In this document: one piece after another, positions 8,514 through 16,130 of the stretch
How positions within the stretch are numbered: the first letter of the stretch is position 1
Layout of the letters: each line of letters begins with the position of its first letter
Assembly: GCA_045542415.1 (NCBI GenBank)
Contig: JAZQKZ010000053.1
Coordinates: 1-50,926, forward strand
DNA: 50,926 nucleotides
Reading direction: 5' to 3'
DNA from: UMGS1958 sp045542415
GTDB lineage: Bacteria; Bacillota; Clostridia; UBA1381
Notes under the pieces: model-generated
Database searches by the model: none
What the model was told of the DNA's origin: nothing
What the model saw: only the letters and a program-made list of their open reading frames with translations
Translations under genes and position numbers: made by a program

Positions 8514-10010
8514 TTATCCTTTTATATTGGACGGTGTTATCACAAGAGCTTCAACAACTTCACCGTCAACAACCTTTAAGACTGCAAATCTTATTTTTCC
8601 GTAATCTGCATTATTCTCCGACAAAAGCACTTCACTTCTGAGATTTAATATCTCCTGATTATCATCTATGAATGCACTGTTCGGAATAGTATAATTAAAA
8701 AGAGCCATTGATGATAAATCTATTCTGTTTTTTGTATGCAGAGAACTTATATCATAATCATATCTGTAAACACATACATCATCTGCTACATCGTACTCCG
8801 TACATGCATCAATATTAACCGCTTCTATGTCCTCTACATTATACTGATCTGCAATTGTTACGCTGCCGTAATCAGCATCTACTATTGCACCGAATACTAT
8901 ATCATCGTCCTCAAAGACATCAGTTCTGCCATTCATGAACATATACGCTGTGTGCCCGTTTCTCAATGACAAACCATTATCAAGCACCATATTGTATAAA
9001 TCCGTATATGTATCAGGAAGACTCTCATTCAATATTCTATCAATTTCAGTCACAACTCCGTTCTCATCTTTCCTGTAAAAGAAAGTATCTCCCGGGGTCA
9101 TATTAAATTTTTTCTTTGCTTCAAAGCTTTTCAGTTCGCCATCGGCATATGCAGTCAGTTCATTTTCTGTTGATGCTACAAATACCGCCATCGGCGAATT
9201 CTGGTTAATTACTTCAATGCACGAAACAACCCGTCCGAATATATCGAAATCAAGACGGTACAGCCAATCCTTTTCTATCGGCGGCATATCGCAAATACAC
9301 CAGTATTCACTTCCGTCCTCCATAATGCAAAGCTTATCATCAAATGATGAAATCTTTCCTAAAACCTTGTCTCTTGATATTGTTATATTATATGTGTCCC
9401 AATCGTCAAGTCCTTTATCCTTATCCTCAATTTCAATGCTTATAACGTCACCCGTACGAATTGACGATATATCTGTTTTCTTCCCATTATAAGTAACATT
9501 ATATGTTCCATCGGCTCTGATATTCAACGATGAGCCAAATAATCTATTGCTGTAAGCCGGATAAAAGAGCTGAATCGTCATCGGCTCATTGTTATAATAG
9601 TCAATGTAGCCGACACACGCTACTGCATACTCAGAAGGATCAACCTTTATCACATCAGCACTTCTCCCGGCTTCAAGAGGTTTTATGCTGTCCTCCTCCC
9701 ACAGAAGCACCTTTCTGTTTGAATACACTCCTTCTGCCAGCAACCAATTTGCACCGACACCCAGCTGCTGATATGTATATACATTATCACCCTCCGATAT
9801 ATCCAGTGTATTGGTTGTCGCGCTCATCAAATAGCCATCACGGTCATAATCCGCCACAATGACTTTTGCTTTTTTAGCAGTATCAGATGTTATAGTGAAA
9901 TTTACACTGTCTGCACTGCTTACATATATTTCCTCCGCAAATACCGACACCGCCGTACCGACAGCAACCGCACCTGCAAGAAGCATACCTAAAATCCCCT
10001 TTAGTCGCAT
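8514..10010 (-). CDS. Exported protein of unknown function with N-terminal YDxxGxL-W module
   Basis: A 498-aa protein with a clear Sec signal peptide (MRLKGILGMLLAGAVAVGTA... cut near VFA-EE). Residues about 28-120 match the module shared with four other exported proteins in this window: VIVADYDRDGYL followed by VLLWEEDSIKPL. The rest (about 125-498) is rich in aspartate, tyrosine and short beta-strand patterns, with no cysteine cluster, LRR, SLH or catalytic motif that I recognise. Only the N-terminal module is recognisable. ATG follows AAGGAGG. It has its own perfect promoter about 160-185 bases upstream and a terminator, so it is probably a single-gene unit. An extracellular or wall-associated role is inferred from the signal peptide and module. 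Confidence 0.85.
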   Translation of the reverse strand: MRLKGILGMLLAGAVAVGTAVSVFAEEIYVSSADSVNFTITSDTAKKAKVIVADYDRDGYLMSATTNTLDISEGDNVYTYQQLGVGANWLLAEGVYSNRKVLLWEEDSIKPLEAGRSADVIKVDPSEYAVACVGYIDYYNNEPMTIQLFYPAYSNRLFGSSLNIRADGTYNVTYNGKKTDISSIRTGDVISIEIEDKDKGLDDWDTYNITISRDKVLGKISSFDDKLCIMEDGSEYWCICDMPPIEKDWLYRLDFDIFGRVVSCIEVINQNSPMAVFVASTENELTAYADGELKSFEAKKKFNMTPGDTFFYRKDENGVVTEIDRILNESLPDTYTDLYNMVLDNGLSLRNGHTAYMFMNGRTDVFEDDDIVFGAIVDADYGSVTIADQYNVEDIEAVNIDACTEYDVADDVCVYRYDYDISSLHTKNRIDLSSMALFNYTIPNSAFIDDNQEILNLRSEVLLSENNADYGKIRFAVLKVVDGEVVEALVITPSNIKG

Positions 10011-10167
10011 AGCTCTGACCTCCTTAATATTTATTTAATATCTCATTTTGCATAAGCTATCCACGCCACGTCCGCCTGCAACCCGGTCGCTCACGTTCAT
10101 CAGATATCAACAAAGACCAATTTATCCGCAAATAAAAAATTGCAAAATAAACATTTTCTATATTCAC

Positions 10168-10196
10168 ATTATACCATATTCCACCTGATATGTCAA
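10168..10196 (-). promoter_or_regulatory. Consensus promoter of the 8514-10010 gene
   Basis: Minus strand TTGACA, 17-base spacer, TATAAT: a perfect consensus. It implies an untranslated leader of roughly 150 bases (10011-10160) containing a GC-rich patch (10060-10105) in AT-rich surroundings; no known riboswitch was recognised. Confidence 0.75.
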
Positions 10197-10404
10197 CGCT
10201 TTTTTGAATACATATGCTGACATTTCTTTTTCACTCAGCTTAATCTTATTATACTTCATTGGCTACCATGCAGCCGTATTGCACTGAGCTGTTAACAGAA
10301 ATCATATCGTATATTTTACCACCAAGCCCTCACCCGGAATAAAATGCTGTTTTTTCAGGAACAAAAAATAGCAAAATATCCACACTTTTGAATAAAAAAA
10401 CTGA

Positions 10405-10433
10405 TTGTATCCTTCCTGCATTTATGGTACAAT
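10405..10433 (+). promoter_or_regulatory. Sigma-A type promoter of xylB
   Basis: TTGTAT, 17-base spacer, TACAAT, 32 bases upstream of the xylB ATG. Confidence 0.6.
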
Positions 10434-10465
10434 AAAGAAAATAATAAAAAAGGAGATTTTTTACC

Positions 10466-11983
10466 ATGAAATATTTAATCGGTGTAGATTTAGGTACATC
10501 AGGAACAAAAACCGTTCTTTTCGACACAGACGGTAACGTTGTTGCTTCAAAGACAATCGAATACCCCATGTATCAGCCGCACAACGGCTGGGCAGAGCAG
10601 GAGCCGATTGACTGGTACAATGCTGCCGTTGAAACAATTAAATATGTTTCTTCAAAGGTTGACCCGAAAGATATCGCAGGTCTCGGTATTTCCGGACAGA
10701 TGCACGGTCTTGTTATGCTTGATGAAAACGGCGACGTTATCCGTCCGTCAATCATATGGTGCGACCAGAGAACAGGTGAGGAATGCGAGGACATCACACG
10801 TCTTGTAGGCAAGGAGCGTCTTATTGAAATCACAGCAAACCCGGCTTTGACCGGTTTTACAGCCTCAAAAATTATGTGGGTAAAAAAGCACGAACCGGAA
10901 AATTACGCAAAGTGCCGCCACATTCTTCTTCCCAAAGACTATGTACGCTATAAGCTTACAGGCGAATTTGCTACAGAGGTTAGTGACGCAAGCGGAATGC
11001 AGCTTTTAGACATCGCCAACCGTTGCTGGTCAGATGAGGTTTTAGAAAAGCTCGATATTGACAAGAGTCTTTTAGCAAAGGTTTATGAAAGCCCCGATGT
11101 TACCGGAACAATCACATCAGAAGCCTCAAAACTCACAGGTCTTTGTGAGGGAACAATTGTAGTCGGCGGTGCAGGCGACAATGCCGCTGCCGCTGTAGGA
11201 ACAGGTGTTGTAAAGGACAAGACTGCATTCACCACAATAGGCACATCAGGTGTTGTATTTGCACATACATCAGAAATGTCCATCGACAAAGCCGGCAGAG
11301 TACACACTTTCTGTTGTGCTGTACCGGGTGCATGGCATGTAATGGGTGTAACCCAGGCAGCCGGACTTTCTTTAAAGTGGTTCCGTGACAACTTCTGCGA
11401 AAGCGAAATGAAGACAGCCGCAGAAATGGGTGTTGATGCATATTATTTAACCGACAAGGAAGCTGAAAAATCACCGATTGGCTGTAACAAGCTTGTATAT
11501 CTCCCCTATCTCATGGGCGAGAGAACTCCGCATCTCAATCCGAACTGTCGCGGTATGTTCTTCGGTTTAAGTGCAATTCACACAAAGCGTGATATGATAA
11601 GAGCCGTTATGGAGGGTGTTTCATACTCACTCCGTGACTGTGTTGAAGTATTAAAGGAAATGGGCGTTGACATTTCAGATATGACTGCCTGCGGTGGCGG
11701 CGGTTCAAGCCCGTTATGGAGAAGCATGCTGGCAGACATCTACGGATGCCCGATAAAGACATGTACATCCAAAGAGGGACCGGCATTAGGTGTTGCAATC
11801 TTAGCGGGTGTAGGTGCAGGCATTTATCCGTCAGTTGAAGAAGCTTGTGAAAAGATGATTCACTACAATCCGGCACAGGAGCCTGTAGCTGCAAACAGCG
11901 AAGAGTACGAGAAATACTACAACGTATATACTCAGCTCTACAAGGATGTAGAAAATACATATGCAAAATTAGCAGATATCTAA
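10466..11983 (+). CDS. xylB: Xylulokinase
   Basis: Phosphorylates D-xylulose to xylulose 5-phosphate using ATP; cytoplasmic entry of xylose (and related pentoses) into the pentose phosphate pathway. The 505-aa FGGY-family kinase starts with the phosphate-binding GVDLGTSGTKTVLFD, has the sugar-site motif GISGQMHGLV (about 78-87), and the C-terminal ATPase-domain stretch ACGGGGSSPLWRSMLAD typical of FGGY kinases. ATG follows AAGGAG. It stands alone on the plus strand with its own promoter and terminator; no xylose isomerase or transporter adjoins it. Another FGGY substrate (e.g. ribulose) is possible, but the motifs and length fit xylulokinase best. Confidence 0.92.
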   Translation: MKYLIGVDLGTSGTKTVLFDTDGNVVASKTIEYPMYQPHNGWAEQEPIDWYNAAVETIKYVSSKVDPKDIAGLGISGQMHGLVMLDENGDVIRPSIIWCDQRTGEECEDITRLVGKERLIEITANPALTGFTASKIMWVKKHEPENYAKCRHILLPKDYVRYKLTGEFATEVSDASGMQLLDIANRCWSDEVLEKLDIDKSLLAKVYESPDVTGTITSEASKLTGLCEGTIVVGGAGDNAAAAVGTGVVKDKTAFTTIGTSGVVFAHTSEMSIDKAGRVHTFCCAVPGAWHVMGVTQAAGLSLKWFRDNFCESEMKTAAEMGVDAYYLTDKEAEKSPIGCNKLVYLPYLMGERTPHLNPNCRGMFFGLSAIHTKRDMIRAVMEGVSYSLRDCVEVLKEMGVDISDMTACGGGGSSPLWRSMLADIYGCPIKTCTSKEGPALGVAILAGVGAGIYPSVEEACEKMIHYNPAQEPVAANSEEYEKYYNVYTQLYKDVENTYAKLADI

Positions 11984-11985
11984 AA

Positions 11986-12017
11986 AATACGGCTGTTGCA
12001 AATGCAACAGCCGTATT
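11986..12017 (+). terminator. Terminator hairpin after xylB
   Basis: AATACGGCTGTTGCA and TGCAACAGCCGTATT form a 13-15 bp stem 2 bases after the stop codon. The following T run is interrupted (CTGATTTT). Lies between converging genes. Confidence 0.7.
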
Positions 12018-12096
12018 CTGATTTTAAATCCAAAAATATGTTTACAACAGCTTATCGGATACAAGCTTTATATCAGCAAATCTGATGCTCCGTTTC

Positions 12097-13239
12097 TTAA
12101 AACATTCCCATCCGCACAATACTATCCTTGACACCTCTGTAATATTCCATATCCGCACCCGATGCATCAAGTATAATACCGCCTGTGTTCACACGCACAT
12201 CAAAGTAATCACCCTTAATTGAGATATATGAGGTCTTTTTCTCCGGATCTGCACAGCCCATAATTGAAGTGACTCCGTTAACAACCGAGTCAGTAATCTT
12301 AACCGGTGAAGCACCGACACTGTATGCTACTATCAGATTTCTGTCTGTTGTGAACATATCCACAACAACATCACCGCTTCGTATAACAACTGTTTTATCC
12401 TCTTCAAAGTCACTCGTTGTATATGTTCCCGGCTCGTCAACATACGTTCCTATAATTTCATCCATCAGATACATGAACTCTCCGACTGTAATCAGCGAAT
12501 CTCCCTTTAAAAGACCGTTAAAGCCGTCAAAGCCACCGTTTCCGACAATGCATGCCGCGTACTCTTCATATCCTGCTACGCTTTCCTTATCAGCAAAGCC
12601 CTCAAGAACCGCTGAATCCACCTTACCCACATATTCTTTTTTGCCGCTCAGGTAGTTAAGCGTGTACCAGTCAAAATCAAACACCTTTGCCAACAGCACA
12701 TACGCCTGTGCGCAGGTCAGTGTTTCATCCGAATCATAGTCCTCGCCTGTATCAATAACAAAGTCACCCATCGCATTGGTAATAACTGCCTTTATCTGTT
12801 TTCGGGTAATAGCATCATTCAGCTTAACCGGGCCCAACCCGTCAGTCAGACCGTTTTTCTCACCTGCAACAAAAGCCTGTGCATATTCCATGTCCTCCGG
12901 ATGTGACAAGGGCGTTGCGCAAATAGGCTCAATACTTTCTGCTTCGCCTCTCCACAGCAGTATTTCTCTTTGTCCTTTCTGCTCTGCTGCTCCCAAAGTC
13001 TCATATGCATAAGCATTATCGCCGGCATTAACTCCAACGATATTTTCGCATGCATTGATAAGCCGTCCCGAATCATCGTAGTCTGCAACAATAAGCTTTA
13101 CACTTAAATCTGTATCGGACGTAACTATTACACCGTCCTCATTTGCCCAGCTTACATATATATCCGGCGTCTGAGCATATACATAACTGTTCAGCACTGT
13201 CACTGCAAGAAATACTGACGCAAAACCTTTCATTTTCAT
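12097..13239 (-). CDS. Exported protein: YDxxGxL-W module + degenerate SLH region + beta-rich C-terminus
   Basis: A 380-aa secreted protein. Start set at ATG 13239, which has AAGGAG upstream; an in-frame start 22 codons earlier would run through the preceding terminator. Signal peptide MKMKGFASVFLAVTVLNSYVYA. Residues about 20-105 are the shared module (LIVADYDDSGRL ... ILLWRGEAESIEP). Residues about 110-270 align with the second and third S-layer-homology repeats of the neighbour at 13295, and about 275-380 with its C-terminal domain (VVIRSGDVVVD ... DRNLIVAYSV ... ILDASGADMEYYRGVKDS). It is therefore a paralog in which the first SLH repeat has been replaced by the module. Probably wall-associated; function unknown. 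Confidence 0.85.
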   Translation of the reverse strand: MKMKGFASVFLAVTVLNSYVYAQTPDIYVSWANEDGVIVTSDTDLSVKLIVADYDDSGRLINACENIVGVNAGDNAYAYETLGAAEQKGQREILLWRGEAESIEPICATPLSHPEDMEYAQAFVAGEKNGLTDGLGPVKLNDAITRKQIKAVITNAMGDFVIDTGEDYDSDETLTCAQAYVLLAKVFDFDWYTLNYLSGKKEYVGKVDSAVLEGFADKESVAGYEEYAACIVGNGGFDGFNGLLKGDSLITVGEFMYLMDEIIGTYVDEPGTYTTSDFEEDKTVVIRSGDVVVDMFTTDRNLIVAYSVGASPVKITDSVVNGVTSIMGCADPEKKTSYISIKGDYFDVRVNTGGIILDASGADMEYYRGVKDSIVRMGMF

Positions 13240-13261
13240 AGCTTTCTCCTTTTCCAAAAAA

Positions 13262-13280
13262 GGGATGCTTTTCGCACCCC
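13262..13280 (-). terminator. Terminator between the two SLH paralogs
   Basis: GGGGTGC GAAAA GCATCCC followed by T6 on the minus strand. It partly separates the two genes, although it sits only 22 bases before the downstream start, so some read-through is likely. Confidence 0.75.
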
Positions 13281-13294
13281 TTTTCAAGCCGTTA

Positions 13295-14284
13295 TCAACC
13301 GCCAAATGTACCCATGTTTACGACACTGTCCTTAACACCCTTATAATACTGCATCTTTGCACCCGATGCATCAAGAGTTATCCATGGTGCACCTACTCTT
13401 ACATCCTTAAATGTACCTGTGATTATTGCACATGATGTCTGGTTAACCGGATCAGCACCACCAAAAATAGCTGTAGCACCTGTTACTGTTGAATTTGTCA
13501 CCTTTACACCCGTTGTATCAACACTGTATGCAACGATAAGGTTCTTGTCTGTTGTAAGTGAATCAATTGTAACACCACCCGAACGGACAACTATTGACTT
13601 TGCTGTATTCAATGTGCCACCTGCATATGTACCCGGTGCATCAATATATGTTCCGATAAGTGCATCCATAAGCACTGCAAACTCGCCTCTTGTAATCATC
13701 GAATCACCCTTTAACTGACCGTTAAAGCCTGTGAAACCGCCGTTACCTACAATTGCAGCCGCATAGTCTGTTGCCCAGCCTGCTACTGTAGCCTTATCTG
13801 CAAAACCATCAAGCACTGATGCATCTGCCTTACCTACATAACCCTTTTTACCGTCTCTGTAATTAAGCTCATAGCCCTCAAAGCAGAATACTCTTGAAAG
13901 TACTGTATATGTCTCCTGACATGTGATGTTATTTTCCGGATTAAGCTTTCCGTCGGTATCACCCTTGAAAGCACCCATAGCCACTGCCTTTGACACAACA
14001 TCTGCATACCATGCTGTCGGAGCCACGTCCGGGAATACTGTTGTAGAAGTTGCTGTAGCACCCATAGCTCTTACAATAATAGCCGCCATTTCTGCACGCT
14101 TAATATAATCGTTCGGTCTTACTGTTCCGTCGTCATAGCCGGTAATGAGTCCGTTATCAACTGCTGTCTGAATTGCAGCTCCGGTCTGATCTGCCGGCAT
14201 ATCTGTAAATGCCGCAAAAGCAGTTGCCTGCATAGCCATAATACCTGCTGCCAATGCAGCAATTAACTTAACTGTTTTTTTCAT
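13295..14284 (-). CDS. S-layer homology (SLH) domain protein
   Basis: A 329-aa exported protein; start ATG 14284 is preferred because AGGAG lies 9 bases upstream (a second ATG two codons earlier is only 3 bases from it). Signal peptide MKKTVKLIAALAAGIMAMQATAFA. Three SLH repeats follow: FTDMPADQTGAAIQTAVDNG ... ITGYDDGTVRPNDYIKRAEM (about 26-75), FPDVAPTAWYADVVSKAV with GDTDGKLNPENNITC (about 85-150), and a third containing GGFTGFNGQLKGDSMITRGEF. SLH repeats usually bind pyruvylated wall polymers. The last 100 residues are a Thr/Val-rich domain of likely parallel-beta type, of unknown role, shared with the downstream paralog. Own promoter at 14339-14367. Confidence 0.92.
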   Translation of the reverse strand: MKKTVKLIAALAAGIMAMQATAFAAFTDMPADQTGAAIQTAVDNGLITGYDDGTVRPNDYIKRAEMAAIIVRAMGATATSTTVFPDVAPTAWYADVVSKAVAMGAFKGDTDGKLNPENNITCQETYTVLSRVFCFEGYELNYRDGKKGYVGKADASVLDGFADKATVAGWATDYAAAIVGNGGFTGFNGQLKGDSMITRGEFAVLMDALIGTYIDAPGTYAGGTLNTAKSIVVRSGGVTIDSLTTDKNLIVAYSVDTTGVKVTNSTVTGATAIFGGADPVNQTSCAIITGTFKDVRVGAPWITLDASGAKMQYYKGVKDSVVNMGTFGG

Positions 14285-14338
14285 GTTCATATGCTCCTTT
14301 TCATCACGCATATGCGTGGTTTTATACTATATATGGTT

Positions 14339-14367
14339 ATTATATCATTTTTTTATGCAGTTGTAAA
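14339..14367 (-). promoter_or_regulatory. Promoter of the SLH gene
   Basis: Minus strand TTTACA, 17-base spacer, TGA-TATAAT (extended -10). The same TTTACA/extended -10 layout precedes both BspA genes. The leader also holds the palindrome ACGCATATGCGT (near 14307-14318). Confidence 0.7.
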
Positions 14368-14400
14368 TAGTTTTTTGTTAATTTGTTTAGAAAAAGTAAA

Positions 14401-14428
14401 AGGACTAAACTATAATTAATTTAGTCCT
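14401..14428 (-). terminator. Terminator hairpin of the 14450 gene
   Basis: AGGACTAAA/TTTAGTCCT stem with a 10-base AT loop, followed on the minus strand by TTTTAC. Confidence 0.65.
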
Positions 14429-14449
14429 CAATCAAACAACGTGCGTATG

Positions 14450-15004
14450 CTATTCTTCATGTAATTTGTCAAAACAATCCAACCAACCACATTTTGTCAT
14501 ATTACTTTTTTCTATTTCAACTATTACTTCCGTACCATTTTCGTTTGTATATTTGCATTCTCTTGTTTTCGGTATTGAATCCATTCCGCCCATATACACT
14601 TTTAATTCCGTATTCCTGTCAACCTCACTAACCAAACTTCCGCCGGGAACAACACAAACTAAAGACTCTCCATTTTCTGTCTTTCCTTGTACAGAAACCT
14701 CATTAATTGTATAAAACGCATCATACCTGTTGTAATGGTAATTGTAATATGTATATATGCCGTATCCAAACAGCGACAAAGATGCCATAAACAAAATTGC
14801 TGTAGGAAACATTCTCTTTCTCCCTATAAAGCAACATATTTTATTCAATAAAATCAATATCACTAAAACTACAATAAGGACAAGAATCCCAATCCCGATA
14901 TTAGTCAGTATTTCTCCAATATTTGAAATTATCCCCCAACCAAATGCGACAATACACAATCCGAACAGTATAAGCAACACAAACGGTATCTCTATAAAAA
15001 ACAT
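14450..15004 (-). CDS. Small membrane protein of unknown function
   Basis: 184 aa, start ATG 15004 with GGAGG upstream (a GTG three codons earlier overlaps it). Two or three hydrophobic segments fill the N-terminal half (FVLLILFGLCIVAFGWGII, IGIGILVLIVVLVILILL, then AILFMASLSLFGYGIYTYY). The rest is a hydrophilic domain that topology would place outside, ending with a CGWLDC pair of cysteines. I do not recognise the family. It follows the SHOCT protein by 35 bases in one probable operon, divergent from an XRE regulator. The block has lower GC than the housekeeping genes, consistent with an acquired accessory module. Confidence 0.75.
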   Translation of the reverse strand: MFFIEIPFVLLILFGLCIVAFGWGIISNIGEILTNIGIGILVLIVVLVILILLNKICCFIGRKRMFPTAILFMASLSLFGYGIYTYYNYHYNRYDAFYTINEVSVQGKTENGESLVCVVPGGSLVSEVDRNTELKVYMGGMDSIPKTRECKYTNENGTEVIVEIEKSNMTKCGWLDCFDKLHEE

Positions 15005-15039
15005 CCGAACCACCTCCGATACTGTACAGGATTTCAGCT

Positions 15040-15594
15040 TTATATGTTATCCATCAATCCTCTTTTCTTTTCATCAAATTCTTCTTGGCATATGGCACCT
15101 GCATCAAGTAAATCTTTTAGCTTTTTTATCTTATCCAGTGCAGTCTCGTCTTGTACTGTATTTATGACATTCACACCATTGCCTGCTTTGTTTTTATATT
15201 CATGGAAAATTCCTTTAACTCTGTTATAATGGCTTTCCATATCTTTTTTATCTTTATTGAAAACAATACAATACGGATTTCCTAATGCATTGACAACATC
15301 AACATTATTTAACATCTTACCTTGTACATCTACTGTTTTTACCGCACTTCCACCAACGCTTATACCACTTAATTCAATCCAACCTATCCCATTCATTCCC
15401 ATTGGCTTAACAAAATTTATTCCGGACAAATCATTATAATATACTGTCGTTTCATGCGGTAACTTTACAGTCAGTGATAAAACACCTGAGATTTTTCTTT
15501 TTAGTTGAACTCTGTTATCAAATACCGATACCTCCGTTTCAATCCCTCCCAATGCTTTGTGCATAGCTTTAAAACTGAAAAGTAAATTTTCCAT
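15040..15594 (-). CDS. SHOCT-domain protein (PH-like/DUF4429-type N-terminus)
   Basis: 184 aa. The last 31 residues (DKIKKLKDLLDAGAICQEEFDEKK) are a clear SHOCT domain, a short helical C-terminal motif that in known proteins mediates oligomerisation. The N-terminal 130 residues form alternating strands with a tyrosine-rich core and resemble bacterial PH-like/DUF4429 domains; that assignment is tentative. Followed 35 bases later by a small membrane protein, and divergent from an XRE repressor-like gene across a 131-base spacer, an arrangement common for self-regulated accessory or phage-derived modules. Function unknown. Confidence 0.75.
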   Translation of the reverse strand: MENLLFSFKAMHKALGGIETEVSVFDNRVQLKRKISGVLSLTVKLPHETTVYYNDLSGINFVKPMGMNGIGWIELSGISVGGSAVKTVDVQGKMLNNVDVVNALGNPYCIVFNKDKKDMESHYNRVKGIFHEYKNKAGNGVNVINTVQDETALDKIKKLKDLLDAGAICQEEFDEKKRGLMDNI

Positions 15595-15725
15595 TTTTAT
15601 ATCTCCTTTTATACTAATATTTTACTATAAAATAATTATATCACTAAATATCTCCTACGTCAAGCATGTTTTAGAATTTTTGTAGTACAATACAATAAAA
15701 AAGGAAGGATTTTAGTATTATTGCC

Positions 15726-16031
15726 ATGAAAAACAGAATACGAGACTTGCGTGAAGATTTGGATTTACGCCAGATTGATGTTGCCAACGCAACAGGAATA
15801 GACCAGAAAACTCTTTCAAATTATGAGACAGGCAAAACAAACCCTGATAGTTTTTCTATTATAAAATTAGCTGATTTTTTCAACGTAACAACCGACTATC
15901 TTCTCGGCTATTCAAACTCGTCACTTAAAACACAAAATGATATTTTAAATAAACTCAACGATATAGAAAACGAATTAAAAGAGATTAAAAGATTTTTTAA
16001 CACCGGCTTGCCCTTAACAGGACATCGATAA
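15726..16031 (+). CDS. XRE-family HTH transcriptional regulator
   Basis: 101-aa DNA-binding protein. The helix-turn-helix covers residues about 4-60 (LREDLDLRQIDVANATGIDQKTLSNYETGKTNPD, split helices typical of Cro/C1), ending FFNVTTDYLLGYS. A short coiled segment (NDILNKLNDIENELKEIKR) may dimerise. The GGAAGG Shine-Dalgarno is 17 bases before the ATG, unusually far, so expression may be weak or start at a rare ATT codon 6 or 9 bases upstream. The final residues (TGLPLTGHR) run into a repeat-rich spacer, so the original C-terminus may have been altered. Probably regulates the divergent SHOCT/membrane pair. Confidence 0.85.
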   Translation: MKNRIRDLREDLDLRQIDVANATGIDQKTLSNYETGKTNPDSFSIIKLADFFNVTTDYLLGYSNSSLKTQNDILNKLNDIENELKEIKRFFNTGLPLTGHR

Positions 16032-16069
16032 ACATAAGTTTTCACAGCAATACAAAAACAACAAAAAAC

Positions 16070-16093
16070 GGGCGATTCATGAATCGCCCCTAC
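16070..16093. repeat. Dispersed palindromic repeat
   Basis: Perfect 20-bp palindrome GGGCGATTCATGAATCGCCC followed by CTAC; the identical 24 bases recur at 32002-32025. No coding role. It resembles REP-like palindromes dispersed in gut Firmicutes intergenic regions. Confidence 0.75.
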
Positions 16094-16094
16094 A

Positions 16095-16126
16095 AAAAGG
16101 CAGAACGGATTTCGTTCTGCCCTTTT
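16095..16126. terminator. Bidirectional terminator between the XRE gene and groEL
   Basis: AAAAGGCAGAACG ... CGTTCTGCCCTTTT: perfect stem with A and T tracts on both sides, directly after the groEL stop on the minus strand. Confidence 0.8.
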
Positions 16127-16130
16127 CATC

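Larger units (their letters stand above)
10011..10465. other. 455-bp intergenic region between divergent genes
   Basis: Holds the long leader and promoter of the leftward exported-protein gene and, at its right end, the xylB promoter and ribosome binding site. Between about 10200 and 10400 I see no gene, repeat or strong structure. Room exists for regulator sites, but none is obvious. Confidence 0.6.

Noticed and set aside
10011..10160. Cyclic-di-GMP or other known riboswitch
   Set aside because: The GC-rich patch does not contain the conserved core sequences of classes I know.
16070..16093. Regulator binding site for the groEL or XRE genes
   Set aside because: The same 24 bases occur upstream of araD inside a TIR-bounded element, so a dispersed repeat explains it better than a local operator.
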